Origin: Rikenellaceae bacterium
GTDB lineage: Bacteria > Bacteroidota > Bacteroidia > Bacteroidales > Rikenellaceae
Direction: 5' to 3'
NCBI GenBank assembly: GCA_017935625.1
Contig: JAGBHC010000024.1
Coordinates: 31,354 to 95,353 of the forward strand
DNA length: 64,000 nucleotides
The translations under genes and the position numbers were made by a program. The first letter of the stretch is position 1. Each line of letters starts with the position of its first letter. The notes beneath the pieces were generated by a model. The model was given only the letters and a program-made list of their open reading frames with translations, was not told the origin of the DNA and did no database searches. Below, piece by piece: positions 49,674 to 58,225 of this stretch.

Positions 49674-50405
49674 ATGAATGTTTTGAAACATGTGACCGAA
49701 TCGCTGGGCGGGGTGTGGCGGCTCTTCTTCCCGCCGGTGTGTCCCGCCTGCGGCGGAGCGCTGGAGCCGGGAAGCGGGGTGCTGTGCACCTCGTGCCGCT
49801 GGGAGCTGCCCCTGACCGGCTACTGGCACGAGGTGGACAACCCGGTGGTGCGCCGCTTCTGGGGGCTGGTTCCCGTGGTCAATGCGTGTTCGTTCTTTTT
49901 CTTCAGCGACGGCGGCGGGGGCCGGCGGGTGATTCACCGGTTCAAGTATTACGGCGGATGGCGCCTGGCGCTCGACATGGGCCGCTGGTTCGGGGCGGAG
50001 CTGGCTTCGTCGGGGCTCTACGACGATGTGGAGGCGGTGGTGCCCGTTCCGCTGCATCCGTTCAAGAAGCTGCGGCGCGGCTACAACCAGTGCGACTACC
50101 TGGCCGAGGGTATCGCCGAGGCGCTGGGGGTCGAAGTATGCCGCGGAGCGGTACGCCGGCGGGTCGATAACCGCAGTCAGGCCCGGCGGCACCGCCTCGA
50201 GAGGTGGGACAACGTGGCGGGCATCTTCGCCGTGCCCCGTCCGCAGCGGCTGGCGGGGTGCCACATCCTGCTGGTGGACGACGTGCTGACCACCGGTGCG
50301 ACGATATGTTCCTGTGCCGAGGCCCTTCTGGCGGCCGTTCCCGATTGCCGCCTGAGTGTGGCGACCCTGGCCGTCTCCCGCCGCGGACTGGGGCAGAAGG
50401 ATTAG
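49674..50405 (+). CDS. ComF-family amidophosphoribosyltransferase-like protein
   Basis: The 243-residue protein has an N-terminal zinc finger (PPVCPACGGALEPG, LCTSCRWELP) and a phosphoribosyltransferase fold: VVPVPLHPFKKLRRGYNQCDYLAEGIAEALGV and the PRPP loop ILLVDDVLTTGATICSCAEAL. ComF proteins support DNA uptake in competent bacteria and are also found in non-competent ones, where the role is unclear. It lies 67 bases after priA on the same strand, a common pairing since both handle single-stranded DNA. Confidence 0.88.
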   Translation: MNVLKHVTESLGGVWRLFFPPVCPACGGALEPGSGVLCTSCRWELPLTGYWHEVDNPVVRRFWGLVPVVNACSFFFFSDGGGGRRVIHRFKYYGGWRLALDMGRWFGAELASSGLYDDVEAVVPVPLHPFKKLRRGYNQCDYLAEGIAEALGVEVCRGAVRRRVDNRSQARRHRLERWDNVAGIFAVPRPQRLAGCHILLVDDVLTTGATICSCAEALLAAVPDCRLSVATLAVSRRGLGQKD

Positions 50406-50411
50406 CCGGAG

Positions 50412-50444
50412 GCGGACGGCCGCATGTCCTGCGGCGGCGTCCGC
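50412..50444 (+). terminator. Hairpin after comF, likely terminator
   Basis: GCGGACG / CGTCCGC outer stem with inner GCCGCA / TGCGGC. There is no T run, so termination is weak or Rho-dependent. The rest of the 347-base gap before pfkA carries only the pfkA promoter and its leader. Confidence 0.45.
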
Positions 50445-50617
50445 AGCCGAATCCTCTCTTCGGCCCTCTCTCCTTGGACTGCACTCGGAAGCGCCCCCGG
50501 CCGGAGAGCCGTTTCCCGGCCCGGCTGCCGCACGGATTCCGGGCGGAATCGGCCGAAAAAGCGAACCGGGAAGACGGAAGAAAAAATAAGTTATTCAAAA
50601 ATTTTAAGAATTTGCAC

Positions 50618-50625
50618 TATCTTTG
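50618..50625 (+). promoter_or_regulatory. -7 promoter element of pfkA
   Basis: TATCTTTG in an AT-rich stretch, 127 bases upstream of the ATG. No strong -33 TTTG is visible. The leader (about 50632-50752) is GC-rich and may fold. Confidence 0.55.
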
Positions 50626-50752
50626 CCTCGGAAATCGTTTCGGAGACGTATGCGAGGCGGGCTCCGCGGTGCGCGGCGGCGGATGCCGTGCGGACGGGAG
50701 CCTGCGAACGGATTCGGCTCCGGACGGAGAAAACTTTTAAAAGAACAGAGAT

Positions 50753-51730
50753 ATGGAGATTAAATGTGTTGGTATTCTGACGTCGGGCGGTGACGCTCCG
50801 GCCATGAATGCGGCCATTCGTGCCGTGACCCGTGCCGCCATCTACAACGGCTTCGAGGTGAAAGGAATCATGAGGGGGTACAAAGGTTTGATATCCGGCG
50901 AGATAATCCCCTTCAAGACGCAGAACGTAAGCAATATCATCAAACAGGGCGGTACGATTCTCAAGACCGCCCGCTGTCAGGAGTTCACGACGCCCGAAGG
51001 ACGCAAGATAGCCTATGAGACCATGCAGAAAGAGGGCATCGACGCCCTGGTGGTCATCGGCGGCGACGGCTCGCTGACCGGAGCGAGGGTCTTCGCTTCG
51101 GAGTACAACATTCCCATCGTGGGCCTTCCGGGCACCATCGACAACGACCTCTACGGCACCGACACCACCATCGGTTACGACACGGCGCTCAACACCATCA
51201 TGGAGGCGGTGGACAAGCTGCGCGACACGGCTTCCTCCCACGAACGCCTCTTTTTCGTGGAGGTGATGGGGCGCAATGCCGGTTTTTTGGCCCTCAACGG
51301 CGCGATAGCCACGGGTGCCGAGGCGGCCATCATCCCCGAAATCGCCACCGAGGTGGACCAGCTGGCGGAGCTCATCCAGAACGGATTCCGCAAGAGCAAG
51401 AACAGCAGCATCGTGCTGGTGGCCGAGAGCGAGGTGACGGGCGGCGCGATGGGGCTGGCCAAGCGCGTGGAGGAGGAGTATCCCCAGTACGACGTGCGGG
51501 TCACCATCCTGGGTCATATCCAGCGCGGCGGTTCGCCCACGGCCAGCGACCGAATCATCGCCAGCCGCATGGGCGAGGCGGCCATCAACGCCCTGCTGGA
51601 GGGCCAGCGCAACGTGATGATTGGCATCCAGAACGACGAAATCGTCTACGTGCCCTTCTCCAAGGCCATCCGCAACGACAAGCCCATCAACCGCGACCTG
51701 CTCAATACGGTGAAGATTCTCTCCATCTAA
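50753..51730 (+). CDS. pfkA: 6-phosphofructokinase, ATP type
   Basis: Phosphorylates fructose-6-phosphate, the committed step of glycolysis. The 325-residue protein has [32 protein letters not shown] (ATP site with Gly, so ATP rather than PPi), [23 protein letters not shown] (catalytic TIDND), [13 protein letters not shown] and [22 protein letters not shown]. It is the bacterial allosteric PfkA type with 320-residue subunits. It has its own promoter and a strong terminator. Confidence 0.96.
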   Translation: MEIKCVGILTSGGDAPAMNAAIRAVTRAAIYNGFEVKGIMRGYKGLISGEIIPFKTQNVSNIIKQGGTILKTARCQEFTTPEGRKIAYETMQKEGIDALVVIGGDGSLTGARVFASEYNIPIVGLPGTIDNDLYGTDTTIGYDTALNTIMEAVDKLRDTASSHERLFFVEVMGRNAGFLALNGAIATGAEAAIIPEIATEVDQLAELIQNGFRKSKNSSIVLVAESEVTGGAMGLAKRVEEEYPQYDVRVTILGHIQRGGSPTASDRIIASRMGEAAINALLEGQRNVMIGIQNDEIVYVPFSKAIRNDKPINRDLLNTVKILSI

Positions 51731-51763
51731 GGAGCGGAACGCCGCCGGGCCGGTGACGCAGAA

Positions 51764-51806
51764 TCCGGCACAATGCACAGCGAGAGTGCATTGTGTTGGA
51801 TTTTTT
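51764..51806 (+). terminator. Rho-independent terminator after pfkA
   Basis: A 15-bp stem with two G-T pairs, core CACAATGCAC / GTGCATTGTG, followed by TTTTTTG. Confidence 0.85.
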
Positions 51807-51818
51807 GTTTTTAATGGT

Positions 51819-51826
51819 TACCTTTG
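51819..51826 (+). promoter_or_regulatory. -7 promoter element of the PfkB-family kinase gene
   Basis: TACCTTTG, 58 bases before the ATG and immediately after the pfkA terminator. Confidence 0.55.
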
Positions 51827-51884
51827 TCGGTCCCGGGCTGCGGCCCGGAGGATACGGCAGAGACAATTCAAACTTAAAGAGACG

Positions 51885-52889
51885 ATGATAAAATCCGTGA
51901 TAGGCATGGGCAATGCCCTCACCGACATGTTGGTCAATCTGACTTCCGATGCGGTGCTTACCAAATACGGAATCGCCCGGGGAAGCATGAACCTGGTCGA
52001 TACCGAACTCCAGAAAGAGATTTCCAAATCGGTCGCGGGGCTCCCCTATGCGCTTTCGCTGGGCGGTTCGGCGGGCAACACCATCCGTTGCCTGGCCCGC
52101 CTGGGCGTGAGGACCGGCTTCATCGGCAAGGTGGGGGTGGACTCGACCGGCGACTTCTTCGAGCAGGCGCTCGAGAACCTGCACGTCGAACCGACCATTC
52201 TGCGCGGCAAGGCCCGTTCGGGGCGCTGCGTGTCGCTGGTGTCGCCCGACGGCGAACGGACGATGGTCACCTACCTGGGCGCGGCGCTGGAACTGACGCG
52301 CGAAGAGGTGAAGGCCGAGGTGCTCGAGGGGTTCGACTGCCTCTATGTGGAGGGCTATCTGGTACAGAATCACGACCTGATAGCGGGCGTGATGCAGCTG
52401 GCCAAGGCGCACGGACTCAAGGTGGCGCTCGATTTGGCCAGCTTCAACGTGGTGGAGGAGAACCTCGCCTTCCTTCAGGGGCTGGTCCGCGACTACGTGG
52501 ATATCCTTTTCGCCAACGAGCAGGAGGCCTGCGCCTTCACCGGAGAGCACGAACCGCTCAATGCGTTGAACGCCATCTCGCACGATTGCGAGCTGGCCGT
52601 CGTGAAAATCGGCACGCGCGGAGCCTACATCAAGCAGGGCGGTGAGGTGATACACGTGGGCATCATGGCTGCGGCCAAGCGGGTGGACACCACCGGTGCG
52701 GGCGACTTCTACGCTGCGGGATTTCTGGCCGGCCTCTGCGAGGGGCTCGATTTGCGCCAGTGCGGCACCATCGGCGCCATCACCGCCGGCCGGGTGATAG
52801 AGGTGGTGGGCACCACCTTCGGCGAGGATGTGTGGGCCGACATCTTCCGCATGGTGAAAAAGGTCAGGAACGAACGCTATCTCTTCTGA
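51885..52889 (+). CDS. PfkB-family carbohydrate/adenosine kinase
   Basis: The 334-residue protein has the N-terminal GMGNALTDMLVNL and LSLGGSAGNTIRCLARLGVRTGFIGKVG (substrate-binding signature 1). Signature 2 near the C terminus is VDTTGAGDFYAAGFLAGL, with the catalytic Asp of GAGD. VVKIGTRGAYI and FANEQEACAFTG are typical of the adenosine-kinase-like branch in Bacteroidetes. It phosphorylates a nucleoside or sugar with ATP; adenosine is likely but not proven. A single gene between terminators. ATG 51885 fits the promoter. Confidence 0.85.
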   Translation: MIKSVIGMGNALTDMLVNLTSDAVLTKYGIARGSMNLVDTELQKEISKSVAGLPYALSLGGSAGNTIRCLARLGVRTGFIGKVGVDSTGDFFEQALENLHVEPTILRGKARSGRCVSLVSPDGERTMVTYLGAALELTREEVKAEVLEGFDCLYVEGYLVQNHDLIAGVMQLAKAHGLKVALDLASFNVVEENLAFLQGLVRDYVDILFANEQEACAFTGEHEPLNALNAISHDCELAVVKIGTRGAYIKQGGEVIHVGIMAAAKRVDTTGAGDFYAAGFLAGLCEGLDLRQCGTIGAITAGRVIEVVGTTFGEDVWADIFRMVKKVRNERYLF

Positions 52890-52918
52890 TTCCCGCTTGT
52901 GGAGAGAAGCTGCGATAC

Positions 52919-52948
52919 GAAAGGCCGCCTCGGGAAAGGCGGCCTTTG
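52919..52948 (+). terminator. Rho-independent terminator after the kinase gene
   Basis: An 11-bp stem AAAGGCCGCCT / AGGCGGCCTTT, 30 bases after the stop. Confidence 0.8.
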
Positions 52949-52989
52949 CTATGCGTTGAAAATAAAAATTTTAAAGAGTATAATCTTTA

Positions 52990-53239
52990 TCGTACTTGGG
53001 TCGGTCCGTTCGGTCGGACAGCTGAGTGGACCCGGCAGCGGCATGGCCGACTTCTTACCGGGAGCAGGCGAAGAGGCTCGAGGCACCGGATACTCAAGGG
53101 GGGCAATGGGATTCCCTGAGGCCTCGGCGAGATAGTCCGAGTATTCATTGGCGTCTTGAGCTTTGGACAGGGAGAAAACTCGGGAAAATAGACGATTAAA
53201 ATTCGAAAGCCACTTAATCGACAGATTAAGTGGCTTTTT
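52990..53239 (+). ncRNA. Candidate structured non-coding RNA of about 250 nt
   Basis: Between the kinase terminator and tRNA-Leu lies a 290-base region with no plausible ORF on either strand. It starts with an AT-rich promoter-like stretch (52955-52990). It then contains several hairpins: GTCCG / CGGAC near 53008-53019, CCCGG / CCGGG around an inner CGGC / GCCG at 53031-53061, and CGAGGC / GCCTCG enclosing CTCAAGGG / CCCTGAG at about 53080-53127. It ends with a perfect 14-bp terminator stem and T5 on the plus strand. This is the layout of an independent RNA gene. I could not match it to tmRNA, RNase P or SRP RNA by their core motifs; 6S-like RNA remains possible. Confidence 0.45.
53206..53239 (+). 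terminator. Strong bidirectional terminator between ncRNA candidate and tRNA-Leu
   Basis: A perfect 14-bp stem AAAGCCACTTAATC / GATTAAGTGGCTTT with loop GACA, followed by TT on the plus strand (T5 in all). The reverse direction serves the tRNA, whose 3' end is 3 bases away. Confidence 0.85.
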
Positions 53240-53241
53240 CG

Positions 53242-53325
53242 TACCCGGAGCCGGGGTCGAACCGGCACAGTATTGCTACCATTGGTGTTTGAGACCAACG
53301 CGTCTACCGATTCCGCCATCCGGGC
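53242..53325 (-). tRNA. tRNA-Leu (anticodon CAA)
   Basis: On the minus strand it starts GCCCGGATGGCGGAATCGG. The acceptor arm GCCCGGA pairs with TCCGGGT (last pair G-T). The anticodon loop CTCAAAC gives anticodon CAA, which reads UUG. A class II variable arm and the T loop GGTTCGACCCC follow. The discriminator is A. CCA is not encoded. Length 84. Confidence 0.95.
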
Positions 53326-53349
53326 TGGAAGTCGAACGCTTCGAGGTTG

Positions 53350-53357
53350 CAAATATA
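53350..53357 (-). promoter_or_regulatory. -7 promoter element of tRNA-Leu
   Basis: The minus strand reads TATATTTG, 25 bases upstream of the tRNA 5' end. Confidence 0.65.
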
Positions 53358-53476
53358 GGTAATATTTGCGAACTTGCAAAAAAGAAGGGTTTATTTTCTT
53401 GCGGCTCTCCGCAGTCCGGCGGGAGCGGGTCGGGGCGGGACGGAGACGGAACGGGAGCAGGCTCCGGAGCGCCCGC

Positions 53477-53737
53477 TTACAGGCGTCGGCGGCTGTTGCG
53501 TATGGCTGCGAGGTTGGCGATGAAAGCGATGAGTCCGAGCAGACCGAGCAGGGCGGAGAGCGCGACGAACCACGGGGCGCGGCCGAGCCGCACGGAGACG
53601 AACGTGTTGGCGGCCCAGACCACGAACCAGATTCCCTGCGTGATGAGGGTGGTGTAGGTGAGCCATATCGGAGTCCGCTCCGAGAGAAGCCATCGGTCGG
53701 CGGAGCGGTCGGTGCGGGTCTGTCTATTCTTTTTCAT
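53477..53737 (-). CDS. Small two-helix membrane protein
   Basis: The 86-residue protein has a basic N terminus (MKKNRQTRTDRSADRW), one hydrophobic helix (IWLTYTTLITQGIWFVVWAAN) and a second (WFVALSALLGLLGLIAFIANLAAI), then a basic tail. Not recognised. Its start overlaps the 3' end of dxs by 14 bases, which suggests translational coupling and membership of the dxs transcript. The link to isoprenoid synthesis is context only. Confidence 0.6.
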   Translation of the reverse strand: MKKNRQTRTDRSADRWLLSERTPIWLTYTTLITQGIWFVVWAANTFVSVRLGRAPWFVALSALLGLLGLIAFIANLAAIRNSRRRL

Positions 53738-55628
53738 CGTGAACAGCGTTTAGAATTGCCTGATAGATGCCCTCGGCGTCGTAGCCGCACAGGGCGTAGA
53801 GCTGGCTGAGGGAGCCGTGTTTGACGAATGCGTCGTCGATGCCGAGCGAGGTGACGCGGCAGTCGTATCCGTTGAGGTTCAGGAAGTCGAGCACGGCGCT
53901 TCCGGCTCCTCCGCGCAGGATGCCGTCTTCGACGGTAATCACCCGGCGGAACCGTCGGCCCACCCGGTGGAGCAGCTCCTCGTCGAGCGGTTTGGCGAAC
54001 CGCATGTCGTAGTGGGCGACGGAGAGTCCGTTCTGCTCGGCGGCACGCCGGGCGGCCGAAGCCGCGAAGTTCCCCACGTGGCCGAACGTGAGCAGGGCGA
54101 TGCGGTCGCCTTCGCGCAGGCAGCGTCCGCGCCCTATCGCCAGGTTCTCGAAGGGTGTGTCGCGCCATGCGGCTCCGGGGCCTTTGCCGCGCGGGTAGCG
54201 GATGGCGAAGGGGGTGCGGGCGTTCATGGCGGTGTACATCATGTTGCGCAGCTCGTGTTCGTCCATGGGAACGGCGACGGTCATGTGGGGTATGCACCCC
54301 AGGTAGGCGAGGTCGAACTCCCCCTGGTGGGTCTGTCCGTCTTCGCCGACCAGCCCCGCCCGGTCGAGGCAGAGCACCACGCCCAGGCGCTGGATGGCCA
54401 CGTCGTGGATGACGTTGTCGTAGGCCCGCTGCATGAACGACGAATAGATGTTGCAGAAAGGTACCATTCCCTGGGCGGCCAGTCCGGCGGAGAAGGTGAC
54501 GGCGTGCCCCTCGGCGATGCCCACGTCGAAACAGCGGTCGGGCATGCGCTGCATCATGGTGTTGAGCGAGCAGCCGGTGGGCATGGCGGGGGTGATGCCC
54601 ACCACGGCCGGATTCATCTCGGCCAGCTCCACGACCGTCTCTCCGAAGACGTCCTGCCAGCGGTCGGCGGCCGAGGCGGCCGGCGTGCCGAGGCGTTCGC
54701 CGGTGTCGGCGTCGAAACGTCCCGGAGCGTGCCACAGGGTCTGGTTGTGTTCGGCTTCGGGATATCCCTTCCCCTTGACGGTCAGTACGTGCAGCAGTTT
54801 GGGCCCGGGAATCTCCTTCAGGTCGTTGAGCACGGAGACCAGGGTCTTTATGTCGTGGCCGTCCACCGGTCCGAAGTAGCGGAACTGGAGGCTTTCGAAT
54901 ATGTTGCCGCTGTCGAGCAGGCTGTGCTTGACGGCATTGCCGAGTTTGCGGATAATCCGCAGCAGCCGCGGCGCGCGCGGGGCGAGGTAGGCCCACAGCC
55001 GGGTCTTGAAGTCGTTGTAGCGGCGCGAGGTGGACATGCGCAGCAGCTTCTCCTTGAGAGCTCCCACGTTGGGGTCGATGGACATGCGGTTGTCGTTGAG
55101 AATCACCAGCAGGTCGGTCTGTCGGCTGACACCGGCGTTGTTGAGCCCCTCGAAGGCCAGTCCGCCGGTCATGGCGCCGTCGCCGATGACCGCCACCACG
55201 CGGTGTTTCTCGCCCTGCAGCTCGAGCGCCTTGGCGATGCCCAGCGCGGCGGAGATGGAGACGGAGGTGTGGCCGCCGCCGAATGCGTCGTAGGGGCTTT
55301 CGTCGCGCGAGGGAAATCCGCTGATGCCTCCCATCTTGCGGTTGGTGTGGAACCGGGAGCGGCGGCCGGTGATGATTTTGTGGGCGTAGGCCTGGTGGCC
55401 GACGTCCCACACCAGTTTGTCTTCGGGGGTGTCGTATACGTAGTGCAGGGCCGCGGTGAGCTCCACGGTGCCGAGATTGGAGGCCAGGTGCCCCGGATTT
55501 TCGGAGAGCTGCTTGATGATGAAGTCGCGCAGCTCGCAGCAGAATTCGGGAAGGGATTCGACCGGCAACTTTTTCAGGTCGTCGGGCGAGTCGATGTCAT
55601 TGAGGTATTTGTATTCCGTCGAAGGCAT
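53724..55628 (-). CDS. dxs: 1-deoxy-D-xylulose-5-phosphate synthase
   Basis: Thiamine-diphosphate enzyme that joins pyruvate and glyceraldehyde-3-phosphate, the first step of the MEP isoprenoid pathway. The 634-residue protein has HLASNLGTVELTAALHYVYDTPEDKLVWDVGHQAYAHK near the N terminus and VIGDGAMTGGLAFEGLNNAG (ThDP motif GDG...N). The transketolase-like pyrimidine domain has DVGIAEGHAVTFSAGLA, CLDRAGLVGEDGQTHQGEFDLAYL and RYPRGKG. ATG 55628 is selected, because the longer in-frame start at 55727 overlaps the -7 element. Confidence 0.96.
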   Translation of the reverse strand: MPSTEYKYLNDIDSPDDLKKLPVESLPEFCCELRDFIIKQLSENPGHLASNLGTVELTAALHYVYDTPEDKLVWDVGHQAYAHKIITGRRSRFHTNRKMGGISGFPSRDESPYDAFGGGHTSVSISAALGIAKALELQGEKHRVVAVIGDGAMTGGLAFEGLNNAGVSRQTDLLVILNDNRMSIDPNVGALKEKLLRMSTSRRYNDFKTRLWAYLAPRAPRLLRIIRKLGNAVKHSLLDSGNIFESLQFRYFGPVDGHDIKTLVSVLNDLKEIPGPKLLHVLTVKGKGYPEAEHNQTLWHAPGRFDADTGERLGTPAASAADRWQDVFGETVVELAEMNPAVVGITPAMPTGCSLNTMMQRMPDRCFDVGIAEGHAVTFSAGLAAQGMVPFCNIYSSFMQRAYDNVIHDVAIQRLGVVLCLDRAGLVGEDGQTHQGEFDLAYLGCIPHMTVAVPMDEHELRNMMYTAMNARTPFAIRYPRGKGPGAAWRDTPFENLAIGRGRCLREGDRIALLTFGHVGNFAASAARRAAEQNGLSVAHYDMRFAKPLDEELLHRVGRRFRRVITVEDGILRGGAGSAVLDFLNLNGYDCRVTSLGIDDAFVKHGSLSQLYALCGYDAEGIYQAILNAVHDEKE

Positions 55629-55724
55629 GGTCTTAACGCTTGTGTCGCTCCGGAAGGAGACGGCCGGGATACCGGGGCGGGTGCCGGGCGGAATCCTTTT
55701 TCCGGAGGGTTCCCTATCGGTTTG

Positions 55725-55732
55725 CAAATATA
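55725..55732 (-). promoter_or_regulatory. -7 promoter element of dxs
   Basis: The minus strand reads TATATTTG, about 97 bases upstream of the dxs ATG, so a leader of about 90 bases is expected. Confidence 0.6.
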
Positions 55733-55906
55733 ACCTTTTTATGGGAAAGTGGTATCATCGCCGGGGCTCTTTCCTCCGATTTTTATCGGCGGCCGGTGCG
55801 GGCCGGTGCGGAGAGGACGGCCCGCGGAAAAGGGGGCGGCGGAGCCGGAAACGGAGGCAAAGGGGAAAGATAGGGGCGAAGTTATTGGGATTTGCGAAAA
55901 AATCGT

Positions 55907-55914
55907 TATCTTCG
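55907..55914 (+). promoter_or_regulatory. -7 promoter element of pyrH
   Basis: TATCTTCG (one base off TAnnTTTG), 40 bases before the ATG, with TTGG 18 bases upstream. The 325 bases between dxs and pyrH hold only these two promoters. Confidence 0.45.
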
Positions 55915-55954
55915 TAGTCCCGGAAAACAGACAATCGACAAAACGTTACGGATT

Positions 55955-56662
55955 ATGGCATACAAAAGAATCCTCCTTAAGCTGAGCGGCGAGTCGCTCA
56001 TGGGAGGACAACGTTACGGTCTTTCGACCGAAGTGCTCCACTCCTATGCCTGTCAGATTAAGGAGGCTGCGGAGTCGGGCGTGCAGATAGGAATCGTTAT
56101 CGGCGGCGGCAACATTTTCCGCGGCCTGAGCGGCGTGAACAGAGGTTTCGACCGCGTGAAGGGCGACCAGATGGGAATGCTGGCCACCATCATCAACTCG
56201 CTGGCGCTGCAATCGGCGCTGGAGGCCGAGGGGGTGAAGGCGCGCGTGCTCACCTCCATCCGCATGGAGCCCATCGGCGAATATTTCTCCAAGGCGCGGG
56301 CCATCGAACTGCTGGAGGCGGGGTATGTGGTGATTATCGGCGGAGGCACGTCGAACCCCTACTTCTCGACCGATACGGCGTCGGCTCTGCGCGGCATCGA
56401 GATAGAGGCCGAGGTGATGTTCAAGGGGACCCGCGTGGACGGCATCTACACGGCCGACCCGGAGAAGGACCCCTCGGCGGTGAAGTTCGACACCATTACC
56501 TTCGACGAGGTCTATGACCGCGGACTGAAGGTGATGGACATGACCGCATTCACGCTCTGCAAGGAGAACCGGCTGCCGCTCATCGTCTTCAACATGGACG
56601 AGGAGGGCAATTTGGCAAAGGTTTTGTCCGGAGAGAAGATAGGCACCGAAGTGACCCTTTAG
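55955..56662 (+). CDS. pyrH: UMP kinase
   Basis: Phosphorylates UMP to UDP for pyrimidine nucleotide synthesis. The 235-residue protein is of the amino-acid-kinase fold: YKRILLKLSGESLMG at 3-17, GIVIGGGNIFRG, GDQMGMLATIINSLALQ, VVIIGGGTSNPYFSTDTASALRGIEIEAEVMFKGTRVDGIYTADPEKDP and VMDMTAFTLCKEN. Hexameric and usually regulated by UTP and GTP. ATG 55955 by family N terminus. Confidence 0.96.
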   Translation: MAYKRILLKLSGESLMGGQRYGLSTEVLHSYACQIKEAAESGVQIGIVIGGGNIFRGLSGVNRGFDRVKGDQMGMLATIINSLALQSALEAEGVKARVLTSIRMEPIGEYFSKARAIELLEAGYVVIIGGGTSNPYFSTDTASALRGIEIEAEVMFKGTRVDGIYTADPEKDPSAVKFDTITFDEVYDRGLKVMDMTAFTLCKENRLPLIVFNMDEEGNLAKVLSGEKIGTEVTL

Positions 56663-56750
56663 CGCGCCGGCGGAGCTCTCCCGGAGGGGGAGCGGCGGAG
56701 CCGGGGTGCAGGCGGTCGGGGCCCGATGAACAACCGAAAAAGAGAACGAG

Positions 56751-57275
56751 ATGAAAAATCTGATTATCGCATTGTTGCTGGCGCTCGCGCCGCTGGCGGG
56801 AGCATCCCAGCAGAACCAGGACGAGGAGATAATCCGCACGACGATTGTGCGGCGCGGAGATACGGCTCCCGATTTCAGTGTGACCCTGACCGACGGGCGG
56901 ACCGTTTCGCTCTCCGATTTGCGGGGCAAGGTGGTGCTGCTCAACTTCTGGGCGACGTGGTGCGGTCCCTGCCGTCAGGAGATGAAGAACCTGCCGGGGC
57001 TGCTCGCACGCTTCCGCGGGCAGGATTTCGTGCTGCTGCCCGTTTCGCGGGGCGAGAAGGAGGCCACGGTGGTCCGCTTCCTCAAGGATAACGGCTACGA
57101 CTTCCCGGCCGGACTCGACCCCGAGAGCGCGGTCTACGGAAAGTACGCCACGCAGTACGTGCCGCGCAACTTCCTCATCGACCGGACGGGCCGGGTGGTG
57201 AGCGTGGGCGTGGGATACAGTCCCGAAGAGTTCGCCGCCCTGGTGAAGACCATCGAAGAAACCTTAAAAAAATAG
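56751..57275 (+). CDS. Exported TlpA/ResA-like thioredoxin-family protein
   Basis: The 174-residue protein has a signal peptide (MKNLIIALLLALAPLAGAS), then a thioredoxin fold of the AhpC-TSA/Redoxin type: APDFSVTLTDGRTVSLSDLRGKVVLLNFWATWCGPCRQEM, with the active site W-C-G-P-C at about 66-70, and YVPRNFLIDRTGRVV with the cis-proline region. It acts as a periplasmic disulfide reductase, or in cytochrome maturation in related systems; the partner is unknown. It lies 4 bases before frr on the same strand, so the two are probably co-transcribed. Confidence 0.88.
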   Translation: MKNLIIALLLALAPLAGASQQNQDEEIIRTTIVRRGDTAPDFSVTLTDGRTVSLSDLRGKVVLLNFWATWCGPCRQEMKNLPGLLARFRGQDFVLLPVSRGEKEATVVRFLKDNGYDFPAGLDPESAVYGKYATQYVPRNFLIDRTGRVVSVGVGYSPEEFAALVKTIEETLKK

Positions 57276-57279
57276 AATT

Positions 57280-57843
57280 ATGAGTGAAGATGCTAAATTA
57301 ATCATCGACATCGCGGCCGAGAAGATGCAGAAAGCCATCGACCATCTGGAGGAGGCGCTGCTGAGCGTGCGTGCCGGCAAGGCGAGCGTGAACGTGCTCA
57401 ACGGAGTGATGGTGGAGTATTACGGCAGCCAGATGAGCGTATCGCAGGTGGCCAGCGTCACCGTACCCGATGCCAAGACCATCCTCATCCAGCCCTGGGA
57501 CAAGAACATGATAGGTCCCGTGGAGAAGGCCATCATCAATTCGAACATCGGTCTGACCCCCTCCAACAACGGAGAGAGCATCCGCCTGACCATTCCGGCC
57601 CTGACCGAGGAGCGGCGCAAGCAGCTGGTCAAGCAGGTGCGCACCGATGCCGAAACGGCGCGCGTCAGCCTGCGCAATGCCCGTCGCGATGCGGTGGAGG
57701 CTTTCAAGAAGGCTCAGAAAGAGGGCATGCCCGAAGATATGGCCAAGGACGGCGAGGCGGCGGCCCAGAAGACCATCGACAAATTTACCAAAAAGCTCGA
57801 CGAGCTGCTGGCGGCCAAGGAGAAAGACATCATGACCGTATAG
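57280..57843 (+). CDS. frr: Ribosome recycling factor
   Basis: Splits the post-termination ribosome with EF-G. The 187-residue protein is the usual length: AAEKMQKAIDHLEEALLSVRAGKASVNVLNGVMVEYYGSQMSVSQVASVTVPDAKTILIQPWDK, then NSNIGLTPSNNGESIRLTIPALTEERRKQLVKQVRTDAETARVSLRNARRDA. pyrH and frr are close neighbours in many genomes; here the thioredoxin gene sits between them. Confidence 0.97.
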   Translation: MSEDAKLIIDIAAEKMQKAIDHLEEALLSVRAGKASVNVLNGVMVEYYGSQMSVSQVASVTVPDAKTILIQPWDKNMIGPVEKAIINSNIGLTPSNNGESIRLTIPALTEERRKQLVKQVRTDAETARVSLRNARRDAVEAFKKAQKEGMPEDMAKDGEAAAQKTIDKFTKKLDELLAAKEKDIMTV

Positions 57844-57868
57844 TCTCCCTTGTTCGTGCTCGGATTTT

Positions 57869-57907
57869 GCTGCGGGTATGCCGGAATCGCTCCGGGATAC
57901 CCGCAGC
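57869..57907 (+). terminator. Hairpin after frr, likely terminator
   Basis: GCTGCGGGTAT / ATACCCGCAGC (11 bp, perfect) with inner CCGGA / TCCGG. No T run follows. Confidence 0.5.
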
Positions 57908-58033
57908 TTGCGTCGGACGGGGAGCTCCCGCCGCATGCGGCAGCCGCCTCCGCCCGGTTGGCGGGGCGCGTGAGGGCGGAGGAATGGACGAGGATGGACG
58001 GGTGTGGGATGCGTTCCTGCGGGACCGGAACGC

Positions 58034-58103
58034 GGGGCGCCGGGGACAAGGGGCGCCGGGGACAAGGGGCGCCGGGGACAAGGGGCGCCGGGGACAAGGG
58101 GCG
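58034..58103. repeat. 16-bp perfect tandem repeat, four copies plus a partial
   Basis: GGGGCGCCGGGGACAA repeats at 58034, 58050, 58066 and 58082 without a mismatch, then GGGGCG starts a fifth. It lies in the 444-base non-coding stretch between frr and the YitT-family gene, which otherwise holds one hairpin and one promoter. Confidence 0.9.
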
Positions 58104-58225
58104 GCGCGGCCGTAGGCGATGTGCGGAATGCGGACCGAAGACTTGCGTGGAGGGGACGGTTTTTCGGACAATTGCCCCATCGAATCGCAAATGCGGCCGC
58201 ATCCGGGCCTTGGGGCGACGAAGTT

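Noticed and set aside
47306..49789. 827-codon minus-strand ORF opposite priA
   Set aside because: Antisense shadow; priA has complete helicase motifs.
52990..53239. tmRNA, RNase P RNA or SRP RNA
   Set aside because: No tag-peptide ORF ending in ALAA or tRNA-like end, no GAAAGTCCGG P4 motif, and no GGAA/AGCAG SRP loop pair could be found.
52987..53379. 130-codon minus-strand ORF
   Set aside because: It is the translation of the tRNA-Leu gene (MAESVDALVSN pattern) and the ncRNA region.
58034..58103. Possible CRISPR or coding repeat
   Set aside because: Units are directly adjacent with no spacers, and the frames across them lack starts or homologues.
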